Positions 27,105 through 36,601 of a DNA stretch of 64,000 nt are shown in pieces; the stretch's first letter is position 1; every line of letters begins with the position of its first letter. The notes beneath the pieces were generated by a model. It was given only the letters and a program-made list of their open reading frames with translations. It was not told where the DNA came from and searched no databases. The stretch is from positions 1 to 64,000 of the forward strand of contig JALQPE010000121.1 in NCBI GenBank assembly GCA_030407315.1, in the 5' to 3' direction. Origin of the DNA: Asparagopsis taxiformis (taxonomy: Eukaryota > Rhodophyta > Florideophyceae > Bonnemaisoniales > Bonnemaisoniaceae). Made by a program: the position numbers and the translations under genes.

Positions 27105-28088
27105 TCAGTCCAGTGTAGTCAAAACCGTCGCGTTACCGAGCGAGTCGACGCAATCGTCCATGCGCGGAATCGGATACGCGTCCTTCACGGTAGCGGCGTT
27201 TAAGCGGCGATAGTCGATGCAGAAGCGGGAAGTCCCGTCCTTCTTAGGTACGACTACGACCGGGCTCGCCCATTCCGATGTAGCAGGTTCGATCACTCCA
27301 GCGCGGAGCATCTTATCCACTTGCGTACGGATAATTTCGCGCGACGCGTGTCCGGCGCGGTACGGCGGTTGGTTGACGGGGGTCGCCCCCGGAACCAGTT
27401 CGATGCGGTGTTCTGTCGCGTGGATGGCTCCGAGCGTGTCATTCCACATGCGCTCGTGCTTTCGCAGCATTTCGATAATTCGCGCGTGTAGGTCGTCGTC
27501 CACTCGCTCGTCGCGTAGCGTCGCGCGTAAGAGGTCTTCCCAGTGCGGCGTCGCGTTCGCAATCCCGTCGGTTTCGCGCAGGTCCGGCGGGTTTGTCGCG
27601 TTGCATGGCGTCGCATCGTCGGGCGGTCGGTCTTGTGGAGTCGGCGCCTCTTGCGCAACTTGTAGGCAACCTACGGGATTGGGCACCGCAGCGCCCAGCT
27701 TCATGCCCTTGGGCAATACCTGTAGGCGGGTGCCGGCGTTGTGCACGTGCACGCTGAAGGGCACGTTCCTTTTAACCAGCGTTTCACCGTTGGCTAGACG
27801 AAGCAACTTCTGCCCGTAGAGGTCAGTCGCAGGTATCGTGATGCAGCGTCCGTCAGCGCCCGTGGTGACTTCGATAGCTTGCGTCGCGTGCGGCGGAATC
27901 GACGTGCGGCGCGCAACGCGGATTGGTGCGAAATCTGTTGGTCGGGTAGTCTTGGGGGTCGGTGCGGTTTCGTCGGCGTGCGTGGGAGCATTGGAACGTG
28001 GTCTCCATAGCGGGTTAGCAACGCGCGCTGCGGCCCAGTATAGATCATCCGAACCACACGGTCGATGAAGTCTGCTCCCAGAATGCAA
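27105..28088 (-). CDS. gypsy-2 pol, second part: linker and N-terminal RT, ends in a nonsense codon
   Basis: Covers the protease-RT connection and RT fingers (VDKMLRAGVIEPATSEWASP, VVVVPKKDGTSRFCIDYRRL, YPIPRMDDCVDSLGN). It stops at TGA (27107-27105) right after TTLD; the equivalent residue in gypsy-1 is Cys (TTLDCNSGYW), so a single TGC/TGT to TGA change accounts for the stop. Frame-shifted relative to the protease ORF upstream (overlap 27794-28088). Confidence 0.9.
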   Translation of the reverse strand: MHSGSRLHRPCGSDDLYWAAARVANPLWRPRSNAPTHADETAPTPKTTRPTDFAPIRVARRTSIPPHATQAIEVTTGADGRCITIPATDLYGQKLLRLANGETLVKRNVPFSVHVHNAGTRLQVLPKGMKLGAAVPNPVGCLQVAQEAPTPQDRPPDDATPCNATNPPDLRETDGIANATPHWEDLLRATLRDERVDDDLHARIIEMLRKHERMWNDTLGAIHATEHRIELVPGATPVNQPPYRAGHASREIIRTQVDKMLRAGVIEPATSEWASPVVVVPKKDGTSRFCIDYRRLNAATVKDAYPIPRMDDCVDSLGNATVLTTLD

Positions 28089-28435
28089 GGGACGGATAAG
28101 CGCGGCATCACCAGGAAAGTTTGAAGGTGCGCGCGGGCGCCTAGAAGAACGCTAAGTCGCAATGACGCGTTCGGCGCGAGGCGTCGTCCATTCGCGTCGA
28201 TAATCGCGCAGCGCAGCGTCGGCGGCGTAGCGTGGCGCTTCCAATCAGCGCCTAATACGTTCTCGCGAATGAGGCTCGGGCCCGCGCCGGTATCAAACAC
28301 AGCAGTCACCGCGGTGGCCGTGCGTAGATTATATCCGACGCGTATCTCGAGTTTGTAGTTCGCGGTAGGGGTCTGAAACAGGACCACTGTTTCGGGTGGT
28401 AACGGAGGCGGTTTTTCGCGCGGCGGTTGCGTCAT
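27794..28435 (-). CDS. gypsy-2 pol, first part: aspartic protease
   Basis: The ATG at 28435 lies 44 bp after the gag stop. Active site VFDTGAGPSLI is near residues 46-56, and the second hallmark ILGADFID is near 124. True coding probably ends near 28070, where the other frame takes over; the Arg-rich remainder is out-of-frame reading. Gag and pol are in different frames with a spacer, unlike the one-base overlap in gypsy-1. Confidence 0.85.
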   Translation of the reverse strand: MTQPPREKPPPLPPETVVLFQTPTANYKLEIRVGYNLRTATAVTAVFDTGAGPSLIRENVLGADWKRHATPPTLRCAIIDANGRRLAPNASLRLSVLLGARAHLQTFLVMPRLSVPCILGADFIDRVVRMIYTGPQRALLTRYGDHVPMLPRTPTKPHRPPRLPDQQISHQSALRAARRFRRTRRKLSKSPRALTDAASRYLRLTSTGRSCFV

Positions 28436-28479
28436 CGCGCGTCGCGTATCCGTTGGATGGAGAGGAGTCGGCCCACCCG

Positions 28480-30225
28480 CTACGACTCCTCGTACGCGTT
28501 TCCCGGGTCTTCTGCGAAGCGAACCGAGTGGGGCGTGAGCTGCTCGCCGTCGTGCGCGTCGTCTTCGCGCGTGCGTTCACTTTCGCGCTCGCGTGCGTCA
28601 TCGTCCGCGGAAACTTCGAAAACCTGAACGTTACGCTGCAGGTTCAGTTCTTCGGGCGTTAGGCGCGCGTGACTATGCATCAAGCGAATTGCGGCCTGTT
28701 GCTCGGATGAGAGCAGCGGGCAGCTTACCATGGGGTGTCCAAACTTCCGGCATATCAGACAGCGGAACGCCGCTGTGCGAGACGTGTCGGCCGGTGCCGT
28801 CTGCCTCACGATAGGCGGTGGGTAAGTTACGCGCGGTATGTGCGCCGTGTACGGTCCCGCGCGTTCGCGTTCTCGGTCGTCGTTATGCGCAAAGCGTCGC
28901 GAGCGGTCGGCGGGCGAGGCGTCGCGAGAGCGTGGCGTGCGATAATTCGACGAAGGGGTGCCAAGCGAGTTTGGACTTCGCATGGGGCTCGGGGTCGAGA
29001 GCTTCCGTTCGCGCGGAGCGTGCGGCGTCGCGGCGGAGGTTGAGACGTTTGGCGATGAGAAGCCTGATGGCGGGGTATGCCCCACGGTCAGCGCTTGCAC
29101 CGTTGGTGTCTCCTCTTCTTCCACGTAAAGCGCAGGCGTTCGCCTTAATAGCGGTCGCGCGCTCGTCGTCGGCGTCATCGCTCGGTGCGTGTCTCCGTGG
29201 CTCTGCGCCATAGAGACTAGCTCTCGAAAGGTGTATCGACGCGGGTCGCGAAACAGCGCGTCCCGTACGAGGTGTTGCGCATAGGGTCGTAGGCCATCGA
29301 CGAAAATAGAAACAAGCGTTCGCTCGCTAAAGGCATCGCCGCAGCGCAGCGCGCGGCGTCGTAGTCTCGTAGCGAATTGCGTTTCGGTTTCCTTCGGGTC
29401 TTGCGTTTGTTGCGCCACATCACGATACGCTTGCGCGACGTCGCCTTCACGCGCATAGGTCAGCAGGAGCCACTGAACGGCTTCCGTGTAGCACGTAATC
29501 GAATCGACGCCCGCGCGCGAGCCTCGGAACGTTCGTCCCACGTACGTTTGGAACGTGTCGCGCGCCTCGTCGGCGAGGAAATACTTGAGAATCGGCAACG
29601 CTGCGCCTTCGGATACGCCGGTGTCGTCGCATGCGCTCTTGAAATACTTCAGGAACGATAGCACGGCGATTCCGTCAGCGCCCGTGAAATTCTCTCCCTG
29701 CATCGAGTGGCGCACCATTTTCGCGGTGTTAGCCAATTCGCTCGCAATCGTTCGGTTAAACGCGCGGTCCGTATTACGCAAGCGGTACGTGCGATACGAA
29801 AGCGCGCGCGTGAACAGCTCGTTCAACGGCTGGATCTCCACCAGCCCGGGATGTGCGGGTCCATCGTCGCTATCCGAACGCGGGTGGTCGTCGAATGACA
29901 GGTCCTGGCGCGCCAGTTCCAGCCATCCTTCGGGGTCCGCGCTGCGCGCGTAGTTCGTAGGGGTCGCGCGCGCTGCGGTTCGCGTTCGGTTTTCGCGCGC
30001 AGCGACGTTCGCGCGTTCAATATTTTGCTCCTCGCGGGAGTCCATCGTAGTGACTATTAGGTTGTGGACTTGCGCCCTCATCTGAGCCGTTAATCCACGT
30101 GATTGGCCTTTGATAGCGCGGTCCACTGCAGCTCGTACTTCAGCCTGGAGCATGCATTGGAACGTAGGGTCGTCCACTACTTGTCGAACCAAGCTCGGAA
30201 GCGTTGCGGACGGCGTATCGTGCAC
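28480..30225 (-). CDS. gypsy-2 gag polyprotein
   Basis: 581 codons. The capsid-like region lies at about 150-330 (IAVLSFLKYFKSACDDTGVS, EGAALPILKYFLADEARDTF, GDVAQAYRDVAQQTQDPKE), clearly related to gypsy-1 gag. A CCHC knuckle is present (C-LI-C-RKFG-H-PMVS-C) near residue 497, with an acidic, charged C-terminus. An ORF in another frame just upstream (30449-30177) may be the natural N-terminus lost through a frameshift. Confidence 0.9.
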   Translation of the reverse strand: MHDTPSATLPSLVRQVVDDPTFQCMLQAEVRAAVDRAIKGQSRGLTAQMRAQVHNLIVTTMDSREEQNIERANVAARENRTRTAARATPTNYARSADPEGWLELARQDLSFDDHPRSDSDDGPAHPGLVEIQPLNELFTRALSYRTYRLRNTDRAFNRTIASELANTAKMVRHSMQGENFTGADGIAVLSFLKYFKSACDDTGVSEGAALPILKYFLADEARDTFQTYVGRTFRGSRAGVDSITCYTEAVQWLLLTYAREGDVAQAYRDVAQQTQDPKETETQFATRLRRRALRCGDAFSERTLVSIFVDGLRPYAQHLVRDALFRDPRRYTFRELVSMAQSHGDTHRAMTPTTSARPLLRRTPALYVEEEETPTVQALTVGHTPPSGFSSPNVSTSAATPHAPRERKLSTPSPMRSPNSLGTPSSNYRTPRSRDASPADRSRRFAHNDDRERERAGPYTAHIPRVTYPPPIVRQTAPADTSRTAAFRCLICRKFGHPMVSCPLLSSEQQAAIRLMHSHARLTPEELNLQRNVQVFEVSADDDARERESERTREDDAHDGEQLTPHSVRFAEDPGNAYEES

Positions 30226-30449
30226 GTCGAAACGCGGAACTCGGCTTCACGCTTCGTGGCGGCGCCATCGTCGGACGTTTGCGCGTCGTCGTCGATGCTC
30301 GCGAGCGCTTGCGTCGGTAACGGCGGCCACGGAGAAGCGGTAGGGTCAGGGATATGTGAAGCGACCAGCGCGTCAACGGCGTGCGTTTGCGACGCGACTG
30401 GTGGCGGTTCGGTCGGCGCGTTCGATCGCTCGGGCGCGGATGGGTCCAT
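30177..30449 (-). pseudogene. gypsy-2 possible gag N-terminal segment, out of frame
   Basis: 90 codons (MDPSAPERSNAPTEPPPVAS...) of Pro/Ala-rich, acidic sequence in a frame shifted from gag, overlapping the gag ATG by about 50 bp. Position and composition would suit the gag N-terminus, but this is a suggestion only. Confidence 0.35.
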
Positions 30450-31006
30450 CGGCGCGGTTGCGTTCGATCGTCGCCTAGGGAAAAGGGAAAAAGGGATGAT
30501 GGGGAAGGAGGAAGGGGAATTCGGCGCGCGTCAAAATCTCGCGTCGGCGCGTCGAAAAATTGGCAAGTACAACGGGAAGCGCTTCCCGAAAATTTTCTGC
30601 GTATCGGGCGCGCGTAGTAAGGGTGAGGGGGACGAGTTCGCTCGCAGGAGGGCTTCTTCCTCGCTCGGAACGCGTGAAGACGGGTCTCGATCGCTCGCGA
30701 ACCCAATATTTTCGGCACCGCCGAACCTGCGTTAGGGTTGCGAACAAGCGCGCGCACGCGCTGCGTCTTCGATCGCGTCGTTCCGCGCTGCGAATCTTCG
30801 TAGTAGAGGTAGGGTAGTTATACAAACCAGAGAGGCTATAGCACCGCTTCCGGGATAGCGATACGCGCGCACGCGTCAATCGCCCTCGCTGTCGCGCACG
30901 ACGAACGGATAAAAGAAGAATTAGAGTAAGCGATAGGTTTGGCGTCCCGTGTTTTCCCCAAGCGGAGTTTCTGTGCTTCGCTGAGTTCGCACGTCGGTTC
31001 GCGCAA
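30450..31006 (-). other. gypsy-2 5' leader
   Basis: Untranslated region between primer site and gag; CG-rich. Short frames on both strands, no domain seen. Confidence 0.5.
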
Positions 31007-31024
31007 TTCTAGGTCGAGAGACCA
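31007..31024 (-). other. gypsy-2 primer-binding site
   Basis: Minus-strand TGGTCTCTCGACCTAGAA, two bases after the LTR end TACA; identical to the gypsy-1 site. The implied tRNA acceptor (C1-G72, A73, CCA) fits tRNA-Tyr. Confidence 0.88.
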
Positions 31025-31026
31025 GT

Positions 31027-31827
31027 TGTAGGACCAGCCGGGGTGGCGATCGCTAAGGGAGTTCTAGAATTGCAGCCGTGTCAGGGCGAGGTGAACCGTA
31101 ACGCGCTGGTTGAACTTGCGTTCGCGCGTCGCTCGGTCGCGCTGGCGAACGGGTGGTACAACGGCGGAACGCGTAGAGAACGATCGCAACACGGGATTCG
31201 CGGGCCGGCGCAAGCCGTGATCTCAGGGCGAGATCACCGAGTAAACTCGAGCACAACGCGATCCACACAGGGGTCGTAAATCCCTGGCCTAGTGGCGTGC
31301 GACGCAACGCGCGCTATCGCGGTGCGACGCGGTTCGACGATCGGTTTATGCGCAGCGCGCACGCGAACGTCGGCGATCGTGAGCAACCCGCACGCAACGT
31401 TTCAACGCAATCGGTCCTCGCAATTCGCTAAACGCTTAACTCGTAGCTGCGAAGATGCTGGCTGTTTATTGGTAAGGTGCGAAGCGGAACGACCATTAAT
31501 AGCTAGCTACTGAGGACAGGTTGTCCTTGCGCGGCCGGCCGGCGGCCGCTCGCTCGCACGCAAAAAAGGGAAATATTTGGGAAAAAGACTTTCGTTATAA
31601 AAAACCCAAAAAGGGGAAATACAGGGAATTTCGCAGAAGGCGCTACACGTGGCGCCAAGCTCGCAGGTTCGTTCGCGCGCACGCGTTCGCTCAGGCGCGC
31701 CGTGACACGTAATCGGATCGCTACGCGTACGCTCGCTTACTAACTAACTAATTCGCGGATGCATGCGGACTCAGCCAGACGCAGTCGTTACGAGCGCGCG
31801 CGCGTCGACCGAATAAATTGTACCACA
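31027..31827 (-). repeat. gypsy-2 5' LTR (right copy), 801 bp
   Basis: TGTAGGACC...GTACCACA; pairs with 17374-18173. Followed at once by GTATG (31828-31832). Confidence 0.97.
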
Positions 31828-32372
31828 GTATGGACGACGCTATTTCAGATGAAGATCAAGACGCTGCAATCGATGTTGTCATGAGTATACTGGCCAAAGA
31901 CTCTCCGCATGAATCCATCAAGAGAATTTCTAAAATGATGAAAAATATTTTCTCATGTCGTCGACAACCCAGCGAATCACCATATGCTTACACGAAGCGA
32001 ATCGAATCCCTAGTATCTCAATATTTGAATCACTGCCACAAGTCATCTTCCGACCAAGATAATCAAGTATTCGTGATGGTTCTGCTCGAAAACTCTGATT
32101 TCCCTCACAGTGTACAGGACAACCTCGTGATACAACTCGCTACGAACATCGGATCATCGCCTTCTCCAAACCCTATTACCATCTCCGGCAGTACTTTCAA
32201 CGCGATCAGAACACAGATACAAAATATCGAATCTGAATCCAAAGCAAATAGAACCGACAATATCGAAAGGTACGTATCAGAAATCAACACGCTACTACTC
32301 TCCATCGAGCAAGCGCGAATAGATACAGCGAAAATCGAAAGAACTCTTTGCCACCGAAAAAAGCCCTCATGA
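31828..32372 (+). pseudogene. copia-B gag, C-terminal part
   Basis: Resumes the gag frame broken at 17373 (DDAISDEDQDAAIDVVMSIL...). Gag-like helices follow (RQPSESPYAYTKRIESLVSQ, DFPHSVQDNLVIQLATNIG, the segment before the zinc knuckle). The frame ends at 32372 and the zinc knuckle lies in another frame. Confidence 0.85.
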
Positions 32373-32608
32373 CCACTCCAACCCCACAATTTATGCCTCC
32401 AAACGCTCCTGAATACTATAACAGGAAACGAAAGCGACACTCCGGTACAACATTGCCCGATAAACGGAATTCAAGATGCCATGCGTGCGGAAAATACGGA
32501 CACTGGAAAGGAGACGATAAATGCCGCCACTCCAATATCACAAGACAAAACGACGCAGGAACAAGACCGCAGGATCATCTCCGCAAGGACATGCCATTTT
32601 TTCATTAG
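32348..32608 (+). pseudogene. copia-B gag zinc knuckle
   Basis: Contains CHACGKYGHWKGDDKC, a CCHC-type knuckle with a longer last spacing. The frame differs from gag upstream and from protease downstream. Confidence 0.75.
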
Positions 32609-32805
32609 CGGGATCCGTGCATAAACAACCGGATCCCAACCCGATTTTTGACGAAGGAGCCCCATTTACAATCTCAGGGATATTTACCGCAACCCATCTC
32701 TGCAATATACTGGGTATTGTCCCCTTTATCACTGCATGTAAACGGTCATACGAACACAGCTGGGGACCCTTCCCTACATCCTCTAAACGAGTCTTAGGCG
32801 AGTGA
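32521..32805 (+). pseudogene. copia-B protease remnant
   Basis: The segment PNPIFDEGAPFTISGIFTA occupies the position of the copia protease motif (normally D-S-G-A); Asp is at 32650-32652 but Ser is replaced by Glu. Confidence 0.6.
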
Positions 32806-32817
32806 TCACTCACAATC

Positions 32818-33549
32818 ATGGATATACATGGTCTGTCCACCACTTTTTGCTTCGACATCATCGATGGCTCCGCCCCAGCTATTATCGGCCTCGACTCTCG
32901 CAAATTCTCCAACTCATTCAACCTCACCCACAAACCTTACATTATCTTCTCTACACCGACCGACTCCCAGCCGCGAAAATTCTTCACCTATTGCTCTTCA
33001 GACTCAGATGGAAATGAACGCATCCGTCTAGAAATCATTCCTCACACGAAAAGCACAGTTCAATCTCTGATGCTCTCTAACATTGCACCTAGCCCTCTCG
33101 CCACCGCGAAACGAATTAACAGATATTCGCATGCCTCCTACGAAGATATGAAACAACTTCTGATCGCTGCCAACCGCCTTTCGCCCGAATTAGATGACTG
33201 CCTCAAATCAGTCGCGAATGCCTGCGCAATTTGTACAGGTCATGGGAGCCCAGATATAACAAAAAAGGTATCCATCTCACGTATCAATAGCAACTTCAAC
33301 CATGAAATACAATTGGACTTCGTATGGCTTGAAGTCCGGAACGAAGAAGTCATATGCCTGCACATCATCGACACGTATACGTCTTGCTCCGAACTTGTAT
33401 TGGCCCCCTCTCGGACTCAGAATTTCATCACATCGAGCCTCGAAACCGAATGGATATACATATATGAGGCCCCATTCAAAATGTCGGGTGACCAGGAATT
33501 CGACAGAAGTGGCGTCCACACCTTATGTAACCACCATAATATCACATAA
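32818..33549 (+). pseudogene. copia-B end of protease, pre-integrase and integrase
   Basis: 243 codons. The pre-integrase region has YSHASYEDMKQLLIAANRLS and CAIC zinc ligands. The integrase core starts with IQLDFVWLEVRNEEVICLHI; a second acidic block is MSGDQEFD. The third residue lies in another frame (GIVERKN at about 33586), so a frameshift falls between 33545 and 33571. Confidence 0.8.
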
Positions 33550-33570
33550 TGCCCTAGACCTACCAGAAGA

Positions 33571-33945
33571 CATAACAAGACTGGAATCGTCGAGAGGAAG
33601 AATGCAGTCATCAAGAACATTTTGGCCAAGATACCGAACGAAAGATGCACAGCCACGACCAAAACCCTTATTGCCCGATCTTGTTTTTTGTCAAACCTTT
33701 TCGCCGGCTCTAAGATACTTAGCGCATTTCAGCTCGCAAAAGTATACTCCCCATCGATCCTTGGCGTCCCCCCAAGCATCGTTCCTCCAGAACTCCTTGA
33801 AGCTCACAAATCCCAAACCGCGACACGCGCACTGCATAAAATCTTAAAAACTCGGGCCCCGAACACCATACCAGCTAACTTCCTGCCCCCCCGGCAGATT
33901 GATTTGGGTATACCACAACTCTTCCAAACAAAACGAGCCAAATAG
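33571..33945 (+). pseudogene. copia-B integrase C-terminal half
   Basis: Begins HNKTGIVERKNAVIKNILAK, holding the catalytic Glu, then helical integrase sequence (FLSNLFAGSKILSAFQLAKV). Open to the stop at 33945. Confidence 0.75.
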
Positions 33946-34141
33946 ATGGAAAAAAGCCAAGGTCATATCAGCGCACACGCGTTTTATCCTTGCCAAAGGA
34001 CTTTCAGTGTCACGTGGCCCACCGATGAAGATAGCATATGAAGACGTCAGACTGATCCCTGATGGAAAACTGACCGAAGAACTTGCAGCCTGCACACTCG
34101 AAGAAGAATTACAATACAACACCAACACTGAAAGCAAATAA
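33899..34141 (+). pseudogene. copia-B integrase tail / RT linker
   Basis: WKKAKVISAHTRFILAKGLS then RGPPMKIAYEDVRLIPDGKL, the small beta-strand domain usual after the copia integrase in this lineage. Frame differs from its neighbour. Confidence 0.6.
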
Positions 34142-34244
34142 CAACTACCGGCGCCCACCAAACCCAAGAGCATATACCAAGAGACAGAGGTGGGGGGTGG
34201 AAATAAGTACACACAGCAGATATCACCTCTGCCTCTAATGAAAC

Positions 34245-34676
34245 ATGAGCCACAACGAAGAAAACGATATCGAACAGACGCCTACCGCAGTCCTCACCGG
34301 CGACGCAAAGAAAGACATTGGAAACTCCTCGATCTCCCAAGCTCCTCCCTACGCAGAACTCACATCAAAGAAAGAACTAATATTAAAACGCATATACGAT
34401 GAGATTGGAAACTCACAGGCCTCCCGTCAACGCCTAGAATTTGCACCACCATGGATACTCGAAACAGCATTTGAAGACGAATATAACGGGAACTGGAAAA
34501 ATGCGTACGTTCCGGTAGCAGAAAAAGACGTCCCAAGAAATTCAAATGGGATCTCGTCACATTTAGTATACAAGATCAAGAACTCCGAGGCCGGCGAAAG
34601 GAAAATCAAAGCCAGGATAATCGCGGGACTATCATTGTCCCGCATGGAAACCGCGACAAGTATAAAGATGAAATAA
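34245..34676 (+). pseudogene. copia-B RT, N-terminal part
   Basis: The RT start motif is visible near the C-terminal end (SHLVYKIKNSEAGERKIKAR). The frame stops at 34676. Confidence 0.75.
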
Positions 34677-34927
34677 GAAAGGATTCATCAACTGCCCAAT
34701 TCGATTGCATCAGACTCATCCTATCTATTGCAGCCATATTCAATCTCCGTCTCTCACTGGTTGAAATAAAAGGGGCATACCTCCAAAGCGGTCCGATCAA
34801 GAGAGATATATTTGTACGCCCGCCGAAAGAATAGAATGGGGATAGGCGCCTCCTATGGAAGCTCACCCTACTCCCTTATGGAATAGCAGAGGCAGGCCGA
34901 CAATGGGCTACCACAATTGAACATCGG
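34677..34927 (+). pseudogene. copia-B RT middle, degenerate
   Basis: Fragments recognisable in changing frames: about 34785-34830 RDIFVRPPKE then a stop, about 34850-34920 LLWKLTLLPYGIAEAGRQW. Several indels and stops. Confidence 0.65.
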
Positions 34928-36028
34928 ATGATCGAGACATATGGAATGCACAGAATACAAGGAATTCGCCAGTTATATTCTATCAAGGGCAAACAAGGCT
35001 CCCTGAACCTCATCATCGCTGAAGTGACTGACAATTTCCTAATCGCCGGACATCTAGAACACACAAACAACTTTATCAATGAACTCGGATCCCAGTTCGA
35101 AATTGGGAAATCGGTTGTTAACAAGCCCTTCATATTCAATGGATGCGAGATCTCTCAAACCCCACTAGGCTCTATCACTCTATCTATGAATGAATACTTT
35201 TCGAGAATCAAACTCATTGACATATCTCGAACACGAAGGAAGGAGCAGGATGCTAGAGCAACAGAAAACGAGATAACACTCCTGAAACGCCTTGCCGGTG
35301 TAATTAACTTCTTGGGAAGCGGAGCTCTCCCTCAATCCAACTATGTCGCATCCTGGATGCAGCAGACAACCTCTCAACCAACAGTTGCGCATTTGGTAGA
35401 GGAAAATAAATATGTTAAAGAGCTGCTCAAACTAGAACCGAAGCTAACCTTCCCACGCATCTGCGGACTTCACGTAACAAGCTCATACATATGCACCTTC
35501 GCTGACGCTGCCTTCAAAATTGCACGACACCGATCTTATCGTCAAACCGGATTGATAACAGGACTCGTAGTTAATACTGGCAATGGGAACTCAATATATC
35601 ATGCCATCGACTGGACGAGCAATAAGCAAAGAAGAGTTTGCTACTCCTCGTATGGCGCAGAGATACTTGCAGCTGCAGATTCCGACGACCGTGGCTATCA
35701 TATAAAGGCGGCATACAATTCTATATTCACCTCTACCAAATTGAGGCACAAGATGAAAGTGGACTCACATGCTCTCTACGATACGATTACTACGTTGCAT
35801 GACGGCCAAGACTTCAGACTGAGACAGACAGTGGATCGCATTCGCAACAGATTTGAGTCGGGAGAATTAGACACGCTCAGATGGATCCCAGGGCACCTCA
35901 ACATAGCAGAAGCTTTAACTAAGAGGAACTTGCACTCGTATAAGAAACTGAACGAGATCTGCACTTCAGGAGAGCTCAACATCGACTTCAAAGTAGGGCA
36001 AGAGCTCGAAAGCATAAACTGGAAATAA
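34928..36028 (+). CDS. copia-B RT C-terminal part and RNase H
   Basis: 366 codons. The RT active-site region reads EVTDNFLIAGH where the family has a D-D pair, so the second Asp is Asn. RNase H blocks follow: CTFADAAFKIARHRSYRQTG, YSSYGAEILAAADSDDRGYH, KVDSHALYDTITTL, TLRWIPGHLNIAEALTKRN. It is the longest surviving frame of copia-B, followed by about 75 bp and the 3' LTR. Non-functional alone. Confidence 0.85.
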   Translation: MIETYGMHRIQGIRQLYSIKGKQGSLNLIIAEVTDNFLIAGHLEHTNNFINELGSQFEIGKSVVNKPFIFNGCEISQTPLGSITLSMNEYFSRIKLIDISRTRRKEQDARATENEITLLKRLAGVINFLGSGALPQSNYVASWMQQTTSQPTVAHLVEENKYVKELLKLEPKLTFPRICGLHVTSSYICTFADAAFKIARHRSYRQTGLITGLVVNTGNGNSIYHAIDWTSNKQRRVCYSSYGAEILAAADSDDRGYHIKAAYNSIFTSTKLRHKMKVDSHALYDTITTLHDGQDFRLRQTVDRIRNRFESGELDTLRWIPGHLNIAEALTKRNLHSYKKLNEICTSGELNIDFKVGQELESINWK

Positions 36029-36103
36029 CCATCTCCGAGCCCGGCCCTGAACTACGGTTCGCATAAAGTTGGTTTCGTTCCAGGACTTCACCAACTGGGT
36101 GTG

Positions 36104-36601
36104 GGTGATAATTTGAGTACTTATTATCCAAGAGTGCAACGAGATTCCACAGCTACTCTCGATTCGCACCAAACGTATCCACCCACTACTATGGGAGCTT
36201 ATATTCGCCGCAGCGCGATTTGAGACTGACAGAGACAGCCTTGTCAGTGTGCTTATAATAGTGAATAATGACACGATCATCAGTAGCTTAGTATGCGCTC
36301 AACATGCCAATGTTGAGGAGCTGAGTCTGGCAGCTCATTCGGAGCGTGGACAACCGGCATTATCAGTAGCAGAAATCCTATCCTAGCAGCTCACCTGGAG
36401 CGCAGGAACACAACTGGCAGTTCACCTAGAACGCGACAACTCTATCGGTAGCTCACATGGAGCGGGATATAAGTAGGATAGTTTACTAGCGAGAAACAAA
36501 AAGGCACAACGATCATTAAGCGGCGGAGTGCCAAATCTACTTGTCTTACCTTGTGGAGCATTCCACCCTTCAGCATCCGTTCCATCATGGACAATTTAAC
36601 A
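36104..36601 (+). repeat. copia-B 3' LTR
   Basis: Shares 496 bp with the 5' LTR (from TGATAATT at 36106). The purine-rich GGGTGTGGG just before 36106 may be the polypurine tract. Followed by TSD CCCGT (36602-36606). Confidence 0.92.

Larger units (their letters stand above)
17374..31827 (-). mobile_element. gypsy-2: 14.5-kb Ty3/gypsy chromodomain element, minus strand
   Basis: Complete element with 800/801-bp LTRs, 5-bp TSD GTATG, primer site (31007-31024), gag, protease, RT, RNase H, integrase with chromodomain, a long untranslated stretch and two antisense ORFs before the 3' polypurine tract. Much richer in CG dinucleotides than the copia DNA around it. The LTRs differ by four substitutions and one base indel, so insertion is recent, yet pol already carries a nonsense codon and at least two frameshifts. 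Confidence 0.95.
16621..36601 (+). mobile_element. copia-B: Ty1/copia element split by gypsy-2
   Basis: LTRs 16621-17118 and about 36104-36601 differ at roughly seven positions over 496 bp. Internal order on the plus strand is primer site, gag (interrupted at 17373/31828 by gypsy-2), CCHC knuckle, protease remnant, integrase, RT, RNase H, purine-rich tract. Without the insertion and one TSD copy it is about 5.5 kb. Several stops and frameshifts show it is dead. It interrupts copia-A between the protease motif and the pre-integrase segment. Confidence 0.92.

Noticed and set aside
30140..30757. 205-codon minus-strand ORF before gypsy-2 gag
   Set aside because: Arg-rich; the alternative frame at 30449-30177 has composition closer to a gag N-terminus.
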